Translations under genes and position numbers: made by a program
The notes under the pieces: model-generated
The model's database searches: none
What the model saw: only the letters and a program-made list of their open reading frames with translations
What the model was told of the DNA's origin: nothing
Source of the DNA: Acanthopleura granulata
Lineage: Eukaryota; Mollusca; Polyplacophora; Chitonida; Chitonidae
NCBI GenBank assembly: GCA_016165875.1
Contig: JABBOT010000004.1
Location: forward strand, 20,056,007 to 20,120,006
DNA: 64,000 bases
Reading direction: 5' to 3'
Part shown: one piece after another, positions 49,076 to 59,674 of the stretch
How the letters are laid out: each line of letters starts with the position of its first letter
How positions within the stretch are numbered: position 1 is the stretch's first letter

Positions 49076-50059
49076 TCTATTGAAAATATTGTACAGCCAT
49101 TCCCCTACAGGATTTAATAATCTTTAATTTCCGACTGTAGTATCGGTGAGGACAAAAATAAAATACCGTATGATATTAACAATAACTTTAAGTGATGAAA
49201 ATGACATTAACAACTATATTAAAACCACCAAGTGTAACTGTACCTTTCCGCCATACCGTATACGACAGCATACTGGATTCCAAAAACGCAGAAATCCCCA
49301 TACAAAGCTCACTTTATTGTGGGATCAAGAAACTGTACCACCAAGCTTGTATAACTCTTAACGAAGACGTTGCAAAAAGTTTCATTGGAAAAAATTATTA
49401 ACTTAAACAATAGAAGTTCAAAATTGCACTGTAACAGGTTTGTTTGATAGAATGGTATATGCCCACTTTCGCAGGAAACTACACATTCTACAGATGGTAC
49501 ATCTCACTTAAATGAACGCCTGTACAAAGACCACAATGGTGTCCTCTCACGCTGACTGTACGACAAGAAGGATGGTCTCAGTTTTGATATTGTGAATTAT
49601 CAGTACTTTTAATTGGGTAACAATATACTGAAGGGCCCTGTTCATGGTGTGTACATACCTCGCATTGTATAGCATTTGTTACATCCTGTGTGTTGTGTGA
49701 CGATTTCATTGAATGTCACAAGTTATCACTGCAAGAAATGGTGTGATATTACATCAAACCCCTTCACTCTATGTTCCATAAATTTTGCAAGTAGTACGTC
49801 TGTATTGTAAACATGAATGGGCGGAATGTCTAAATTCTTTGAGACTCTGCGAGAATTGCCCAAGATGCACGGCTAATAGCCTTCCGGATCTCGGCACAAT
49901 GCAGCGATGTCGATCAATATCGCCACATGGTTCCAACAACAGTGTCCTTTATATATGACACCAGAGTAATTGTGTACTTATATACTTGGGTTTTACGTTA
50001 ACTTCTCAGTTATACTGCGACAAGGATTCCTTATATAAACTTTTCAAATCGAATGAGTG

Positions 50060-50060
<1 letters not shown>

Positions 50061-50090
<30 letters not shown>
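50061..50090. repeat. (AT)n microsatellite
   Basis: About 15 AT/TA dinucleotides immediately left of a SINE family C fragment. Confidence 0.95.
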
Positions 50091-50095
<5 letters not shown>

Positions 50096-50104
50096 TGTCT
50101 TTTT

Positions 50105-50265
50105 GTGACATACAGGTCGAGTCAACGCCACCAGAAGTGCTGCCGCCACTAGAATATCATGTCGAAGACACCAGATGTGACAGCCCACCCAATCATATAT
50201 ATGCAGTCACATTGTACTGAAATCAGGCCGACCAGCTTTGTTTCCTTGCCCTAACCTATTAGTGC
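50105..50265 (-). repeat. SINE family C fragment
   Basis: GTCGAAGACACCAGATGTGA, GCAGTCACATTGTACTGA and GGCCGACCAG parallel the copy at 30-120. The tRNA-like head is lost or unrecognisable. Confidence 0.65.
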
Positions 50266-52386
50266 TAGTCAGGGTCACCAAAACCAGTTTTCAAAACAAT
50301 GTTCAACACAAAAAATCAAAGGAATAAGAAAGCATGTATTAAATACGTATATATTCGAATGGATTCGTGCAAAGAGAAGCAGGAAACAATTTTCAAAGAT
50401 GATGCATGGAAGGACTCCGAAAATGTTCTTGGCCGATGAATTTCAATCAGTATGCAGAGGATGTTGTCTGTCTCAAGGGTTACTGTTACGACTCCATAAT
50501 TCCCGATGTATGAACGACTTATAGCTGAGGTTATTAATGGCCGTACAATGTCAAGTCGACCTTTATTTTTTTTTTTTATTTTGTGCCGCGCAGAACTGTG
50601 TCACTATATGATAAATGAAGTGGTAGGATGCTAGGATGTTTGCAAATGCGTTTGAAAGCCACACTAGTATGCCTCTCGCTCCATCTGAAAGGTTGTTATT
50701 TGAGGTATGTGGATTCCATTCATTAGATCACCTAAACTCATTCAAATGCTTTTAAGTTTATCGCCTGACTTGACTCAACACCAACTGAGGTGGAAATCGC
50801 AGGAAACTGAGCACACAAATCTCTCAAGGCATTCATCTATATTTTATCACATTCAGGGCACTGTTCATGAAAATCTCTTCTAACTGCTTATGCATAATTC
50901 TTTCATTAACCTCATGCATTTTGAGAACTGTGACATAGGCTAGTCATTTTGCGGTATCTACAAACGCGCGAAAAGGTAGACTGAATACATGCTTCTTCTC
51001 CAAAATACAGGATCTTATGGATTAATTTTCCAGTTTGTATTGAAGGTCGAATGTTCTCCCATGATCTACTGCACAGTGCGGCTATTAAATAACAGTCTCA
51101 AAACTAGCAAATATGTCCCCAGGTGGGTAGACTTCAGATTTTTCCATTGCCTTGTTCAGGAAATTTGTCATAGTCTGAAGGCACCGTGTAATGCACTGAA
51201 CTGCTGGTGATGGTTTGTTAGCATTTTACCTGTCTGCTTTGGAAGCCCGCGTAAGCGCACACACCTATATATTGCCATGCATGGAGGTAGTTAACAAGGC
51301 AACTATTCTAACTTTTAACGGCGTGTTAAAGTATTGTAGCTGTGAATGGAAAAATTGTGACCTTTAAGAAAGTAATGCCGTAATGAAGAATTTCTGCTGG
51401 CGTGCGAAGTAAAGCAGATTCTATGTACATATGTACATATCCTGTATATGTTTGTACACTTTCAGTCCCAATGTTAAAAAAAAAAACTGCGAAAGATAAA
51501 GAAACCAAACGTGATAGCCAACATATTGCAATGGTTACAAAACTCTTGACACTTTTGAATACGTGACTAGTGACTTGTTTTGGCGGCCATCTTTGAATTT
51601 TATTGATAACCTTAAAAAATCTCCTTGTCAAAAACCACTGAACAGATCGGGATGAAATTATATATGCTTTTACTAGAAATGAAGGCCTACTTCCAATGTA
51701 AACAAAGTTGAATTTCCAAAGCAAAGAAGGCCTCTGCGGCCATTTTTATTTGGAGACATGACCTAGTTTTCAGTTTTCTTCCATTTCCTTTCATTAGTTT
51801 ATTATATAAGGACGCAAAGTATATGATGTTTGATGTAACTGTTGTGCCCTAAATCCAAATATGGTTATAATGTTAACGGAGGTTTCAAGGTTTCACCGGA
51901 AGTGAAAAAAATTGTAAATGAGAAAAGTATTAGGACTGTATAGCGTCGGTATGCAACATCGAAATGAATGCCTAGCTACTATGAATAAATATTCTATAGG
52001 CCATATATGGTGTTGAATATTAAGCAGACCCACACATATATACCCACGTGTAGGCCTACAACAAACCTTGTACTGATTGATTAAATTAGACAGAATGTAA
52101 GATTATAGGCCTATTCCTCTTTTGTTTTATATATATCTAAAATTAATTTAAAAGAAGTCTAAGATTAAAGGTGGAGAAAACATGATGTAACACGTGTTTT
52201 ATAAATATTTTGGCACTACAATTTGTCCTTTTCAGCTAACAAATGTGTTCAACCTAGATTTGGATCACACTTATATTTTTAATATGTTCATAAATATTAT
52301 CATTTAACAATTTAAGTCCATATTTTTGGATATAAACAACAAATTTATATTCAAATAAATTTTTTTGACATGCATCACATCCATAT

Positions 52387-52980
52387 TGTGAGTCATTTGG
52401 GTTTTTTGTTTATACTCGTTCGCCATATAACGGGCGTCCCCTGTCCCTGATTGCCCCCGGTACAGGCTAGCTATGACGCGCCGAGGATACGTCATATTAT
52501 GATGCTGTGTGTATGACGTCACTCCTCGCCACTTCGTCTGCTGCTATTCTTAAAAGCGTGCTTTGAATTATTGTACTGCCGAGTTCTAAGCGAAACCAAA
52601 TTGTTTGCACGATTCTGTCTGTATAATAATGTGCTTTAGCTACCTTTCGTTAGCGTTTATATGTAGTTCTGATAAGCTGCATTTGTGGGTTCTTTATAAC
52701 AGTTACTGTGACGTTGTTTCGCTTGTGCTAGGCAAAGATGGCTGCCACCGAATAACATGGCCACAGCTAAGGGAACGTCCAAACCGGTGCGCAAGTTGAG
52801 CGGGTAGACACAGATGTCTCGACTGTGTGATGTACCGGTATTCTGGGCTGGATACGCCGTATATCTCCTGATGTGTTCCTGGTCAACAGTGGGTTATTCA
52901 CGGGACCAGTGAATAAAATTATACACATGAAGACCTCGCCACCACAAATCGTGTGTGTTTCGTTCATTTCCCACGTCACA
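52387..52980 (+). repeat. Left (5') LTR of Gypsy element
   Basis: About 594 bp. It begins TGTGAGTCATTTGG and ends ACGTCACA. A perfect cAMP-response-type palindrome TGACGTCA lies at 52514-52521, and an AAGATGGCTGCC YY1-like site near 52736. It carries roughly 150 bp after CTTTCGTTAGC that are absent from the right LTR. Confidence 0.9.
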
Positions 52981-53413
52981 TTTTGGTACTACGGGTGGGG
53001 TCCCTTAACACAGCCCAGTGTTGAAGAGTTGTAGCGATTTCTGGACCACGATCAATGCTACCCAGGGACACTGTTCATAGTCTGCTGAAGGGTCGCTAGT
53101 GGATGGTTTGACTGAAACTGACTTTCCTAGGAAAAGTGTGAACTGTCAATGTTGCTATGGAAACAAGCAGGAAGTTATCCTTTTCCTTATAGCATGATTT
53201 TTTATGCGATTGATCAGTGTTATTTACATAATGGATGGCCAGGTTTTACATGTATATCTTAGAGTTTCTTACTGCACGATGTGCTAAGATCGTTGATATT
53301 ATATAGTGATCTTGTAGTAAGGCTACTGTGTGTCGATCTCACGTTATGTGTTGTAAAGTGGGTATGGTCACTACTGATTACTGTTGATACATTTATGAAC
53401 GCTTCATTATATC

Positions 53414-54313
53414 ATGGCCTCTGAGATCGAAGCTAAGCTTAAAGAACTCGAGGCTCAGCTTGAAGAGGAGAAATTAGAGCGCCAGGAAGCTGAACGCCAA
53501 GCTTCCTATGCCAGTTCGAGGCTTGGTGGTGCTGGTGATGAGAGCAGGGAGACTAATCGCCAAGGGTTTTCCCCCCTTATGTTTATGGGCTTGAGCGCAA
53601 GAGACTGGTTTACTATCCATCTGCAAGAAAGCTGGACCGATTTAGAGATAAACCCAGGTCAGCAGGTGAACTTACCATAGAGGAGTGGGTTGCAGATGTG
53701 CGCTGTCATCTGGCCAACCAACGACTAGCTTCCGCAGGAGCGGCTGCTTTCATTGTCGATCATCTAGCGGGTAAAGCTCGTCAGAAGATACAACTGGAAA
53801 CCCTCATGATATACTAGAGACGTTACTCCGGGTATTTGGAGATGGCAGTAGACTTGGACAACTGCAGGAAATGTTCTTCACCTACAAGCAGGGCAAAGAT
53901 GAAAGATGAATGATTGTTCTCTAAATCTCGTAAAACTGCACGACCGGACTAGCAGCCTTGATCCATCCTTTGGAAAGAATAGAGACGGTACCCTTAAGAG
54001 CCGTCTGGCACAGGCAATTCATGACAAAGGCCTGCAACGAGAGATCCGTAGACTGAATGTGGAGTCCGAAGACTCTGAGAATGTCGTGGAGCAACTCAGA
54101 AAACAGGGAAACCTGATTGCTGCTCAGCAACAACAAATCCAGCAGTTGCTGCAAAGGATGAATTTCAAGCGTAATGGAGGAAACAGGCGGAAAAACAACA
54201 AAGATAAGCCCCGTCAATGCTGGGAATGTGGATCATGGGATCATTTTCGTGTGGGTTGTCCGCAGTGGAACAGTGGAGCTCGCAAAACGTCAGGGGGCAA
54301 TGCGTCAAACTAG
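53414..54313 (+). pseudogene. Degenerate gag of Gypsy element
   Basis: Starts MASEIEAKLKELEAQLEEEK, a coiled-coil N-terminus. It then shifts frame near 53590 into a capsid-like stretch (about 53600-53815) and again near 53815. The last piece (53906-54313) ends in a nucleocapsid zinc knuckle CX2CX4HX4C (CWECGSWDHFRVGC, about 54216-54257) within a Lys/Arg-rich tail. At least two frameshifts break the capsid region, so no intact gag can be made. Confidence 0.8.
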
Positions 54314-54319
54314 AGACAC

Positions 54320-54945
54320 CTGTCGTGATGAGCCACACGACAGGTGGACCTTCAGACAGAAGCTCAATATGGGAAAAAGCAGTGGGTAAATGTCTGGAAA
54401 CTGTCGTTAAACTAGGTACTCATGAAGCGAGTTGTCTGCTGGACACATTCGCGCAAGTGTCCACTGTTACGGAGACCTTCTTTAGGAATCATCTTGTTCA
54501 TGACGGTGACTTGTTGGACGTTTCTTCATTTATTCACATTTCTAGTGCCCAAGGCCTAGAGATTCCCTACATGGGATATATTGAGGTGTATTTGACGGTG
54601 TTTTATCGGACCTTTCCAAGTATGGGCTTCCTAGTGGCACAAGACCCTGTGAACAGTCCCATGGAGCACCGGAAGCTGGGCTGCCCTTGTGTCATTGGAT
54701 GTAATATTTTGAAGACATTAAGCAATGCAGATGGGACGCATTTTTTGCAAGTGATCTCACAAGGAAGCAACTCTGAGTGGGCAAGCGTTCTTGCCATGTG
54801 CAACGAAACTGCTGTTACAGAACAACATGATGTGATCAGGAGTTCTCGGACGGAAACCTGTTTTAATACCTTCACGTACCATCGTGATACTGATGGATCT
54901 GCAAAGTCAGCTAAACCTGACCGTCCTTATGATGCACTGTTGTAA
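54320..54945 (+). pseudogene. Retroviral-type aspartic protease region, active site altered
   Basis: The frame following gag, overlapping it in another frame, contains LLDTFAQVSTVTE. This aligns with the aspartic protease core, which normally reads DTG or DSG followed by A; here the Gly is Phe, so catalysis is not expected. Further downstream GCPCVIGCNIL matches the flap-distal hydrophobic-Gly motif of the fold. The assignment rests on the position between gag and reverse transcriptase as well as on these motifs. Confidence 0.65.
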
Positions 54946-55239
54946 TTCAGTGAGCAGCATTGTGTACCTCTTCCAAAGGGACCAACACATGTATCTGTAG
55001 CTAGTACTTGAAGGATCCCGATACAAATTGCCAATTTTTCTAATGTTGATCTGTACCTTAGACCCAGAATTATCGTTGGCGTCCTGAGAAGTTTTACTTT
55101 AAAGGATTCAGGGATCCAAGTTGTGGATGTCAACGCATTTAAAGTTCATGTGAACGAAATTCAAGCTGGTGGTGAAGAGTCAGGGCTAGTTCGGAACTTA
55201 ATAAGCAAAATAAACTCGATGTTAATGAGCGTGGTGCAG

Positions 55240-56189
55240 TAGAAACTTTACTTTCGAAGCATGTTGATGTATTCAGCTCCTCAGATAATGACATAGGCTG
55301 TTGTGAAGACATATCTCATAGAATTGTTTTGAAGGGCAATGTTCCAGTCAGGGTGCCTCACCGGAGAGTTCCTCCACAACAGTGGGAGGAGGTACGCGAT
55401 TATTTGAAACAAGCTTTGGACAAAGGGATCATTCGAGAATCAACGAGCCCTTACGCATCGCCCGTTGTCCTCCCAAGGAAGAAGGACAAAACCTCAAGAC
55501 TTTGTGTAGATTATAAGAACCTGAACTCTAAGACACACAAAGATGCCTATCCCCTTCCGAAAATAGAGGAGGTATAGCTACTTGGTGGAGCGAGATATTT
55601 CTGCAGTTTGGATTTGGCGCAAGGTTTCTACCAAGTTCTGGTGGACAAGGAGAAAACAGCCTTCAGAGTCGGAACCGGTGGTCTATATGAGTTCCTCCGC
55701 ATGCCATTCGGGTTATGTAATGCGGCGACAACCTTTATGCGCTTAATGGACAAAGTGTTTGGCGATGAAAACTTCCAGACCTTACTCATCTACCTGGATG
55801 ACAGCCTCGTATTTGGGGCTACATTCCAGGAAACTCTGAAGCGTCTCGACATGGTCGTTACCCGCCTGAGGAAATTAAACTTAAAGACTAAGCTGCAGAA
55901 GTGCTTCTTGTTTAATAAAAGTCTACGTTATCTTGGTCACATCGTTAACAAGGATGGTATCACGCCTGATGACGAGAAAACTCGGGCTGTAAGAGAATGG
56001 AAGATACCTCAAAGTGAAACAGAGCTCCGTGGATTTCTTGGGTTATCAGGCTATTATCGGCGTTTCATACCAAGCTACGCCAAGATTCTGGGACCTTTGC
56101 ATGCTCTTCTGTCTGGAAGTCAACTCAAGAAGCGGAAGGGAAAACGAGTAAGTCAGAAGCCATTAGATAAACCTTTCCGTCTTCGATGA
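55240..56189 (+). pseudogene. Reverse transcriptase of Gypsy element, with stop codons
   Basis: The polymerase fingers and palm are readable: SPYASPVVLPRKKD, LCVDYKNLN, DAYPLPKIEE, then an in-frame TAG at 55575, then LDLAQGFYQV, FGLCNAATTF and the catalytic YLDD (about 55791-55802). The thumb and connection continue (LRYLGHIVNKDGI, GFLGLSGYYRRFI) to a TGA at about 56187. Polymerase motifs A and C keep their aspartates. The premature stops, not motif loss, inactivate it. Confidence 0.92.
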
Positions 56190-56700
56190 ACCAGTGAGTG
56201 TACGGCAGCGTTTGAGGAACTGAAGAGGAAACTCTGCATGGCACCTATTCTTGGGCACCCGAACTTTGGAAAACCATTCATCCTCGAGATGGACGCCAGC
56301 TTGCAAGGCCTAGGTGCCGTACTTTCACAGAGACAAGGTGAGCGAAATGTTGTAATAGCGTGTGCGAGCAGGAGTCTTAGGCCGAAAGCAATGGAAAACT
56401 ACAGCAGCCGGGATCTCGAATTACTTACCTTATAATGGGCAATCACAGAAAAGATCAGGAACATGTTGCTTGGTGCAGAATTCAGTGTCTTCACGGACAA
56501 TAATCCACTCAATCAACACCACAGCAAATTTATAGGCCGCTGAGTCTAGTTGGGTTGCTGAACTAGCACCGTTTCTCTTTACGGTCAAGTACAAATCCGA
56601 CAGGCTGAACAAAAACGCTGACGCTGTAAGTAGGAAGCGTGAACACGGCGAAGAAGTGCGGATTGAAGAGGTATTAGTAAATTCTCACAGCAGTCCACAG
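56190..56700 (+). pseudogene. RNase H domain of Gypsy element, broken
   Basis: After the reverse transcriptase: AFEELKRKLCMAPILGHP, then LEMDASLQGLGAVLSQ with the first RNase H aspartate, and SRSLRPKAMENYSSRDLEL, followed by a stop at 56433. Beyond that FTDNNPL (about 56494-56514) retains the D of the conserved TD motif. The remainder (about 56520-56700) is scrambled by frameshifts. Confidence 0.82.
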
Positions 56701-56829
56701 TTTTATTTGTTGCGTTGCGGTCTTGGCTTAAAGACACCATAGAAGAGACGTCGTGTGAGGAAGTCCAGGTCCGCCAGGTATCCCTTCCTGCCATATCTTC
56801 ACTTCCATCTATTCCACAGAGCGAACTCA

Positions 56830-58362
56830 AGAGGCTATAGCGAAGGAAGTGCGAAAACTGTTATGTTCATGGAGCAGTCTTGTAGAAAGGTGGCGTCCTC
56901 TATCGCAAAATGATGATTTACGACCAAGCCTATCAATTGCTGATCCTACCACAGTCTTTAAAGGAGCGAGTACTGGTAGAGGTACATGACAAGTCAGGCC
57001 ATCAAAGTTCTCGGGCTGCTGCGCACAAGGTGCTACTGGGTCGGAATGGCCAGAGATGTAGCAGTCCATGTTGCTGCTTGTGAAAGACGCATTCTGTCTA
57101 AAGCTGGTAAGACTGTAAGATCTACAATGGGGTCACTCATTGCGAAAAGGCCCGTAGAAGTCATGGCAATCGACTTTACTTTCCTTGAGAAGTGCTGTGG
57201 TGTTGAGAACGTCTTGGTAATGGCTGATGCTTTTACCAAGTTCACACAAGTGGTTCCCACTCGTGACCAAAAAGCCAAAACAGTTGCCGAAGTACTGGTG
57301 AAGGACTGATTTGTTCGGTTCGGCGTGCCATTAAGAATTCAGAGTGACCAGGGGAGAAACTTCGAAAGTGAGGTTGTGCGAGAGCTGTGTAGAGTTTATG
57401 ACTACGCCATATCATCCACAAGGAAACGGGCAGTGTGAAAGATTCAATCGTACCATGCACGATTTCTTGCGATACCTACCGCTTGCAAAGAAACGTCTGT
57501 GGCCAAAGTACCTACCAGAAGTGGTGTCCGCTTATAACAGCACTCCGCACTCGTCAACCAACTACTCGCCCTTTTACCTCTTGTTCGGCCGAGATCCGAA
57601 ACTACCTGTAGACAGTCTGTTGGGATCCAACGGAGACGAGGCGTACAACAGCATAGAGGACTGCGTAATTGAACACTGTTCTAGACTGATGGAGGCCTTT
57701 AACCTTGCTGCAGCGCGAACAGAGAAAGAAGTACTCCGCAGGGAAAAGTTTCACGATCGCAAGGCTTCGAATACCGACCTGCGTGTTGGAACTAGGGTAT
57801 TCCTTTGGAATAGGGGACACCGGGATCGTCATAAGATCCAAGATGTATGGAGTGATATGCCCTATAAGATTGTTGGTCCTCAATGTCCACAGTTGCATGT
57901 GTATATGATTCATCCATTAGGTGGAGATGGATCTACAAAGATGGTGAGCAGACAAGACATTCTGGATGCCAGACTTTTAATGCCAGACACAGACCATTCA
58001 CGACACTCCTCCATCTACCTCAAGTCCTTCTCAGGACTCAGGATTTGAATCGAAGCTACAGAAGCAAGATTCAGTGGAAGGATGATGATGACTTAGGACT
58101 GTATGTCCTACCCGAAAAGCCTGATATAACATTGCATCCAGTTGAACAACCCCGTCTGGATAGCGTCGCGCCCGTCGATGAAGGTTGTCCTGCTTCAGTC
58201 AGAGCAGGGGAGCTAAGTCGGCCTGGATCTCTTGCAGCAGGAGAGTGCGCCATCGAGTCTACACCATCTGAACCAGCCACGGCAAGCGAAATCCCTCGTC
58301 GAACAACACGTTCTAATGCTGGTCTCATTCCAATGTACATCATGAGCCTAGATCCGTCTTGA
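56830..58362 (+). pseudogene. Integrase of Gypsy element, frameshifted
   Basis: The zinc-binding part is recognisable (VHDKSGHQ) but switches frame near 57000, and the second Cys pair is damaged (CERR instead of CxxC). The catalytic core shows the first Asp in MAIDFTFLE (about 57170), the second in QSDQGRNFES (about 57338), and the Glu in GNGQCERFNRT (about 57424-57456). There is a stop at 57307 and a frame change near 57390. A GPY/F-like tail (PYKIVGP) and a Ser/Thr-rich end reach a stop near 58360. Confidence 0.88.
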
Positions 58363-58554
58363 ACCAAGAAGCTTGTGCCTTTGATATAAATAATCACGTT
58401 TCAGCAAATGTAAGAGAGACACAACTTCTTTCATGCAAATGCTGTCAAAGACTCACTTGTAACAATCCTGAAAGTATTGTATTATTTATTGTTAGAAGAA
58501 ACTTTAAAATTTCTTAGAGTTGTGGAGGCGACAACTAGTAAGCAGGGGAGTATA

Positions 58555-59015
58555 TGACAGAGTCATTTGGGTTTTTTATTTATACTCGTTATTCATGTTA
58601 CGAACATCTCCTGTCCCTGATTGCCCGCGGTACAGGCTAGTTATGACGCGCTGAGGATATGTCATGTTGTGATGCTGTTTATATGACGTCACTCCTCGCC
58701 ACTCCGTCTGCTGCTATCCTGAAAGGAATGCTTTGAATTATTGCACTGCCGAGTTCTAAGCGATGTCTCATAAGTAGAAATCATATTGTTTACACGATTC
58801 TGTCTATATAATAATGTGCTTTAGTTACCTTTCGTTAGCTGTGTCTCGATGTCTCGAGTGTGTGATGTACCTGTATTCTGGGCTGGATACGCCGAGTATC
58901 TCCTGATGTGTTCCAGGTCAACAGTGGGTTATTCACGGGACCAGTGAATAAAATTATACACATAAAGACCTCGCAACCACAAATTGTGCGTGTTTCGTTC
59001 ATTTCCAACGTCACA
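58555..59015 (+). repeat. Right (3') LTR of Gypsy element
   Basis: About 461 bp, starting TGACAGAGTCATTTGG and ending AACGTCACA. It aligns along its length with the left LTR, including TGACGTCA (58684-58691), and shares CAGTGAATAAAATTATACAC near its end. It lacks an internal ~150-bp block and carries ~16 bp not in the left copy. Many substitutions separate the LTRs, so the insertion is old. Confidence 0.9.
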
Positions 59016-59643
59016 TTATTTAGAACATTATCGAGCAACGGCTATAAATACAGGCACCAAAAGTTAGCCACAAATACCCACCACACAAAAATATTTTCAA
59101 ATACCCTTTTCTCATGAAAAAAATAAAATATTGAAGACCATATATGCAAATAAGTTTTGAGGCTCTTTCATCTAATTTTGGTATCATTTTTATGTTTTCC
59201 TCTCCTTTAACTCGGATAAGATGGAGGAAATCCATGCCATCTGAGGGTGATGGCTGTAATTCAGTAATTGTTAAGACTTGTTGAAGACAATAAATTGATA
59301 TTAGGTATTAAATTGTGTTAAGATTTGATAAAGTGGTCAATGCTAATTTCGGGTGTGAGAAAGACCAGGTGAACAACGAGAAAACTAGACAAAACCAGCC
59401 AGTGCTTTGATCTGAGTGGGATTCGAACAAATGACAGTCCGGTATAGCCTATGGAGGTGTATTTACATACAATTTTGCTATATTCGTGTAAAAGTTCATT
59501 TAAAAAGTCCTTGAACGTATTAATTATGTCTTCGGTAGACGATCAGTTATAATTGTTTACTTATATGTGAATTTCTAGAGGTTTTCTCCAAAATATCCCT
59601 AATGAAAACATCAACAGGGACACCCCAGTACAAAGGAACCCTG

Positions 59644-59674
59644 GTCACGTGACGCATTACACTGTGGAAGCAAA
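59644..59674 (+). promoter_or_regulatory. Core promoter/5' leader of right-edge gene with GTCACGTGAC
   Basis: GTCACGTGAC at 59644-59653 lies 21 bp before the ATG at 59675. The same 10-bp palindrome is found in the C8orf74 promoter. It matches extended E-box sites bound by USF/MITF/TFEB-type bHLH factors; binding is inferred only. Confidence 0.4.

Larger units (their letters stand above)
46904..52386. other. Intergenic between the intronless gene and the Gypsy element
   Basis: No supported gene on either strand. It contains SINE copies (48722-49075, 50105-50265) and a microsatellite. Around 51590-51720 a minus-strand open frame reads repeat-like non-coding sequence (ATGGCCGCAGAGGCC context). 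Confidence 0.6.
52387..59015 (+). mobile_element. Ty3/Gypsy LTR retrotransposon, both LTRs, coding region decayed
   Basis: The element is bounded by direct repeats (52387-52980 and 58555-59015) starting TG and ending CA. Inside, in order: coiled-coil/CCHC gag, protease-like, reverse transcriptase, RNase H, integrase, which is the Ty3/Gypsy order (integrase last). A TGG-starting primer-site candidate follows the left LTR (TGGTACTACGGGTGGGG, 52984-53000). A purine tract (AGCAGGGGAG, 58541-58550) precedes the right LTR. Many frameshifts and stops make it non-functional. No clear target duplication was found. There is no envelope-like frame. Confidence 0.92.

Noticed and set aside
51326..51724. 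132-codon minus-strand frame
   Set aside because: Low-complexity, hydrophobic reading of repeat-like DNA (two ATGGCCGC-type words); no start context or homology recognised.
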